Of a DNA stretch of 16,184 nucleotides, positions 13,933 to 16,184 are shown piece by piece. Within the stretch, counting starts at the first letter, position 1; each line of letters starts with the position of its first letter. The stretch lies in the NCBI GenBank assembly GCA_023424585.1, contig JAFADT010000991.1:1-16184 (forward strand). The letters are read 5' to 3'. The stretch comes from Pseudomonadota bacterium. Lineage in GTDB: Bacteria > Myxococcota > Myxococcia > Myxococcales > Myxococcaceae. The notes under the pieces were generated by a model that was not told the origin of the DNA, made no database searches, and saw only the letters and a list, made by a program, of their open reading frames with translations. A program made the translations under genes and the position numbers.

Positions 13933-15611
13933 CACTGGAACCCCTTGAAGCCCACGCGCTGCAGCTCGCGGATGGTCTGCGCGGAAGACGGCGAGCTGGC
14001 CCCCAGCGCGTTGACTGCGTCATCGATGCCCGACTCGTCCGTGTCCACTGGCACCAGCGTGGCGCGCCAGTAGGGGTTGAGCAGGTTGGGCGGCTCGCTC
14101 CAGTGGGACATGCCCAGGCTGCTGCCACGGTGGTAGTACGCGATGCCCGTGGACAGTGCCGTCTGGATGCCCAGCGGCGTGACGCCGTCCGCCATGGTGA
14201 CGCTGCGGTTGTCGAACTGTCCCGCGTTCGGGTTCGGGTTGCTCGCCTTGAAGCGGAAGCGGAATGCCAGGTTCCACGGGTCCTGCTCCATCGCGGACAT
14301 GTTGCTGCGATCGCGCTGGATGACCGCGAAGTTCTTCGGCTGCCCGTAGTTGTTGTCCGCGCCGTTGGGCCACAGCTCCGTCAGGTTGTAGTCCAGGAAC
14401 GGCGGCCAGATACCCGGGCAACTGGACGGACCGCCCAGACACGGCGGCAGCATGTGCCGCGCAAACGGGGCAGGATCCGTGCCGCCCAGCCACATATGCG
14501 TGGGGGTGGGCATGACGCCACCGGAAGCCGCGAACAGGGCCATGGCGGGCACCGTACCACCCACCATCACCGGGCACGGCGGCCCACCGCCATGCGCGAC
14601 GTGATTGTAGACGAAGGCCACGAGGCTCTCATCTTCCGCCGCGATGGAAGGAGCGTATGGCGGAAAGAGCCCGTACTGGAGGATTGGCTTCCCAAAGTGG
14701 GCCGTGCCAGCGGCATGCGCAAGCGTGACGATGTCCGGCGGCGTGATGACGAAGGCCAGGTTCGCCTCATGCGCGATGTACTGCTCGATGGTCCGTGACG
14801 TGACGAAGGTGAAACCGCGGCTGCCCATGGCCGCGTCCACGCTGTGAGCCACCGTCAACGGGACCGGCTCACAGACTGCGCCGCCACCCAGGCACGCCGT
14901 ATTGTCCGCCAGCTCCTTCTTGGAGACGTTGCCCGCGGACGGCGCCAGCCACCCCGCGTCGCGCGGGTTCTGCCCTGCCGCCAGGTCTCTCAGGATGTCG
15001 TTGGCGAAGCCCTGTCCGTCCACCTTGTCCTTGAGGCTCTCGAAGTCCTTGAGCGAGGACGCGTACAGCGCGCCCGCCGCCAGCTGGTGCAACTTCATCT
15101 GCCGGCCCACCATGGGGTCCCAGGACTGGAAGACGGCCTCCAAGCTCAGGTCCTCGCGCTGCAACGTGCTCATCAACCGCCCCAGGTCCGCCACGCCGCG
15201 CGTGCCGCACCGGCACATGCGGGCGCAGAAGCCATTGTGCCAGGCGCAGGGGCAGCCCGCGGTGGCGAACGCCTGGTACACGGGCACCCACGCCCCGTAG
15301 CCAAGCTTCGCCGCGTTCAACTCGCCCCGGTAGAGGCTCGCCCAGTTCAAGAGGCTGGCCGCGCCGGCGTTCGCCACCATGTGGGCGATCTCCGCGCGGT
15401 TGGACACGGCGATGGTGTTGAACGTGCGCGCCGTGGCCACCGCGTTGGAGTACGCGGCCGCGTCCGCCACCGTCTGCACCTCGATGCGCTCGCGCACCTT
15501 CATGGTGAAGGACAGCGTGAGGGCCACCATCAGCAAGAGCAGCAGCATGCTGAGGACGAACAGCACCAGGGTCTGACCGCGCTGGAGGAAGGAGCGCTTC
15601 ATGGCTTTCAC
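13932..15611 (-). CDS. TadG-like Flp-pilus-assembly family protein with Cys cluster
   Basis: This 559-residue protein starts with the Tad N-terminal module (TadE/G-like): RRGQT-type basic motif (QRGQTLVLFV, 10-19), a membrane helix (14-36), and a KVRERIEVQTVADAAAYSNAVATARTFN helix (38-65). The +5 position after Gly is Leu, so no pilin-type cleavage is expected and it should stay anchored in the inner membrane. The large external part contains a cysteine knot-like cluster at 120-135 (CxC-x6-C-x3-C-x-C) and five more cysteines, ten in total. Classical TadG is thought to help Tad pilus assembly in the envelope. The GTG start forms a GTGA overlap with the upstream gene; the ATG three codons later is an equally good candidate because neither has a clear Shine-Dalgarno. 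Confidence 0.85.
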   Translation of the reverse strand: MKAMKRSFLQRGQTLVLFVLSMLLLLLMVALTLSFTMKVRERIEVQTVADAAAYSNAVATARTFNTIAVSNRAEIAHMVANAGAASLLNWASLYRGELNAAKLGYGAWVPVYQAFATAGCPCAWHNGFCARMCRCGTRGVADLGRLMSTLQREDLSLEAVFQSWDPMVGRQMKLHQLAAGALYASSLKDFESLKDKVDGQGFANDILRDLAAGQNPRDAGWLAPSAGNVSKKELADNTACLGGGAVCEPVPLTVAHSVDAAMGSRGFTFVTSRTIEQYIAHEANLAFVITPPDIVTLAHAAGTAHFGKPILQYGLFPPYAPSIAAEDESLVAFVYNHVAHGGGPPCPVMVGGTVPAMALFAASGGVMPTPTHMWLGGTDPAPFARHMLPPCLGGPSSCPGIWPPFLDYNLTELWPNGADNNYGQPKNFAVIQRDRSNMSAMEQDPWNLAFRFRFKASNPNPNAGQFDNRSVTMADGVTPLGIQTALSTGIAYYHRGSSLGMSHWSEPPNLLNPYWRATLVPVDTDESGIDDAVNALGASSPSSAQTIRELQRVGFKGFQ

Positions 15612-16184
15612 CGGGGGCAGTTCATGGTGGCGAAGAAACGCGCCTTCACGGGCGTCATCATTCGCATGGTGAACGTGGTGATGATGGGGAAGACGTACTG
15701 CCGTGCATTCACGCGGGTCGCCAGCTCCGCCGCCAGCTCGCCGTCCAGCACGTGCGAGGCCGTCACGTCACTGCCGTTCCAGTTGGCGTTGCGCTCGGCG
15801 ACAATCAGCGGGTTCGCGTCCGTGTAGGGACGCAGGCCGAAGTGCGCCAGGAACATGCGCGACATCACCCAGTTGGCGAATGGGATGCGCAGCGGGTACC
15901 AGAACACCAGCTGCACCTCCAGCCGCCGCAGGTGCCCCGGCCGGTCGAAGTCGCGGTCCTCCGGGCTCTCCACGCCGCCGCCCACCAGGTCCCGCAGGAT
16001 CCACACGATGCTGCCGTTATGCACGCCGTCCAGGCCCGGGCCCGGGCCGCCAGAGCCCGCGTAGCGGTTGTTCATCCGCGCCGCGAACGCGTCCGCCAGC
16101 AGCCGGGGCGCATCCGAGCCCGCGCCGCGCCCCAGTGGACCGTTGAGCGACCCCGTCCCCTGCCCCATGAATGAATGGAAGGTC
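15608..16184 (-). CDS. Probable Tad-operon secreted or pseudopilin-like protein (partial, N-terminus outside window)
   Basis: The frame is open to the window edge; the ATG at 16168 is not necessarily the start, because codons for TFHSF precede it without a stop. About 192 residues are visible and the N-terminal membrane or signal part, if any, is missing. The sequence is rich in aromatic and hydrophobic stretches (QLVFWYPLRIPFANWVMSRMF about 86-106 from the internal Met) and ends with FFATMNCPR. I do not recognise the domain itself. Its position, overlapping the TadG-like start by four bases, suggests it is another TadE-like or Tad-associated protein. This is inference from context. Confidence 0.65.
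   Translation of the reverse strand, partial: TFHSFMGQGTGSLNGPLGRGAGSDAPRLLADAFAARMNNRYAGSGGPGPGLDGVHNGSIVWILRDLVGGGVESPEDRDFDRPGHLRRLEVQLVFWYPLRIPFANWVMSRMFLAHFGLRPYTDANPLIVAERNANWNGSDVTASHVLDGELAAELATRVNARQYVFPIITTFTMRMMTPVKARFFATMNCPR

Noticed and set aside
1..16184. CRISPR arrays, tRNA or rRNA genes and insertion sequences
   Set aside because: No regular spaced direct repeats, no recognisable structural RNA and no transposase or terminal inverted repeats were seen on reading both strands.

Overview
The window looks like chromosomal DNA of a fruiting myxobacterium (Myxococcota, Myxococcus/Corallococcus-like). The reasons are very high GC with GC-rich third codon positions, two adjacent signal peptidase II genes next to lgt, several secreted lipoproteins (one with a long DAG-repeat linker), and a Tad-type pseudopilin operon. 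This placement is inferred from gene content; no database was consulted. No rRNA, tRNA, CRISPR array or insertion sequence was recognised. No gap between genes exceeds about 240 bases.

Region 1 (1-3313, minus strand) is a lipoprotein-maturation operon read from right to left: lspA-2, lspA-1, a long variant lgt, then a partial gene for a charged, helix-rich protein of unknown function that runs off the left edge. A candidate sigma-70-like promoter lies just upstream of lspA-2.

Region 2 (3314-6130) holds three single genes in alternating orientation. They are a small DUF1279/FAM210-like membrane protein (plus), an endonuclease/exonuclease/phosphatase-fold lipoprotein with about sixteen DAG-ending repeats (minus), and a ubiquitin-like plus Mut7-C RNase fusion protein (plus). 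Convergent gene ends carry inverted repeats that may serve as terminators. The lipoprotein has a good promoter with a perfect TATAAT.

Region 3 (6131-8620, minus) is a lipoprotein metalloprotease with a HELGH...H zinc site. Its base composition is visibly more AT-rich than the rest, so it may have been acquired.

Region 4 (8621-16184, minus) is a tightly packed operon. From upstream to downstream it has a partial probable Tad-system protein, a TadG-like protein, a TadE-like pseudopilin, a small secreted Cys-rich protein (A), a secreted protein of unknown function without cysteine, a second small secreted Cys-rich protein (B), and ileS at the end. Several junctions overlap or are only a few bases apart.

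The most unusual observation is that the two small secreted proteins share one architecture. Each has two copies of C-x3-C-x10-C-x3-C-P, the spacing type seen in disulfide-linked helical hairpins such as the mitochondrial small Tim chaperones. They sit directly after disulfide-rich pseudopilins. This suggests, as a hypothesis only, a periplasmic folding or assembly module for a Tad-like surface structure.
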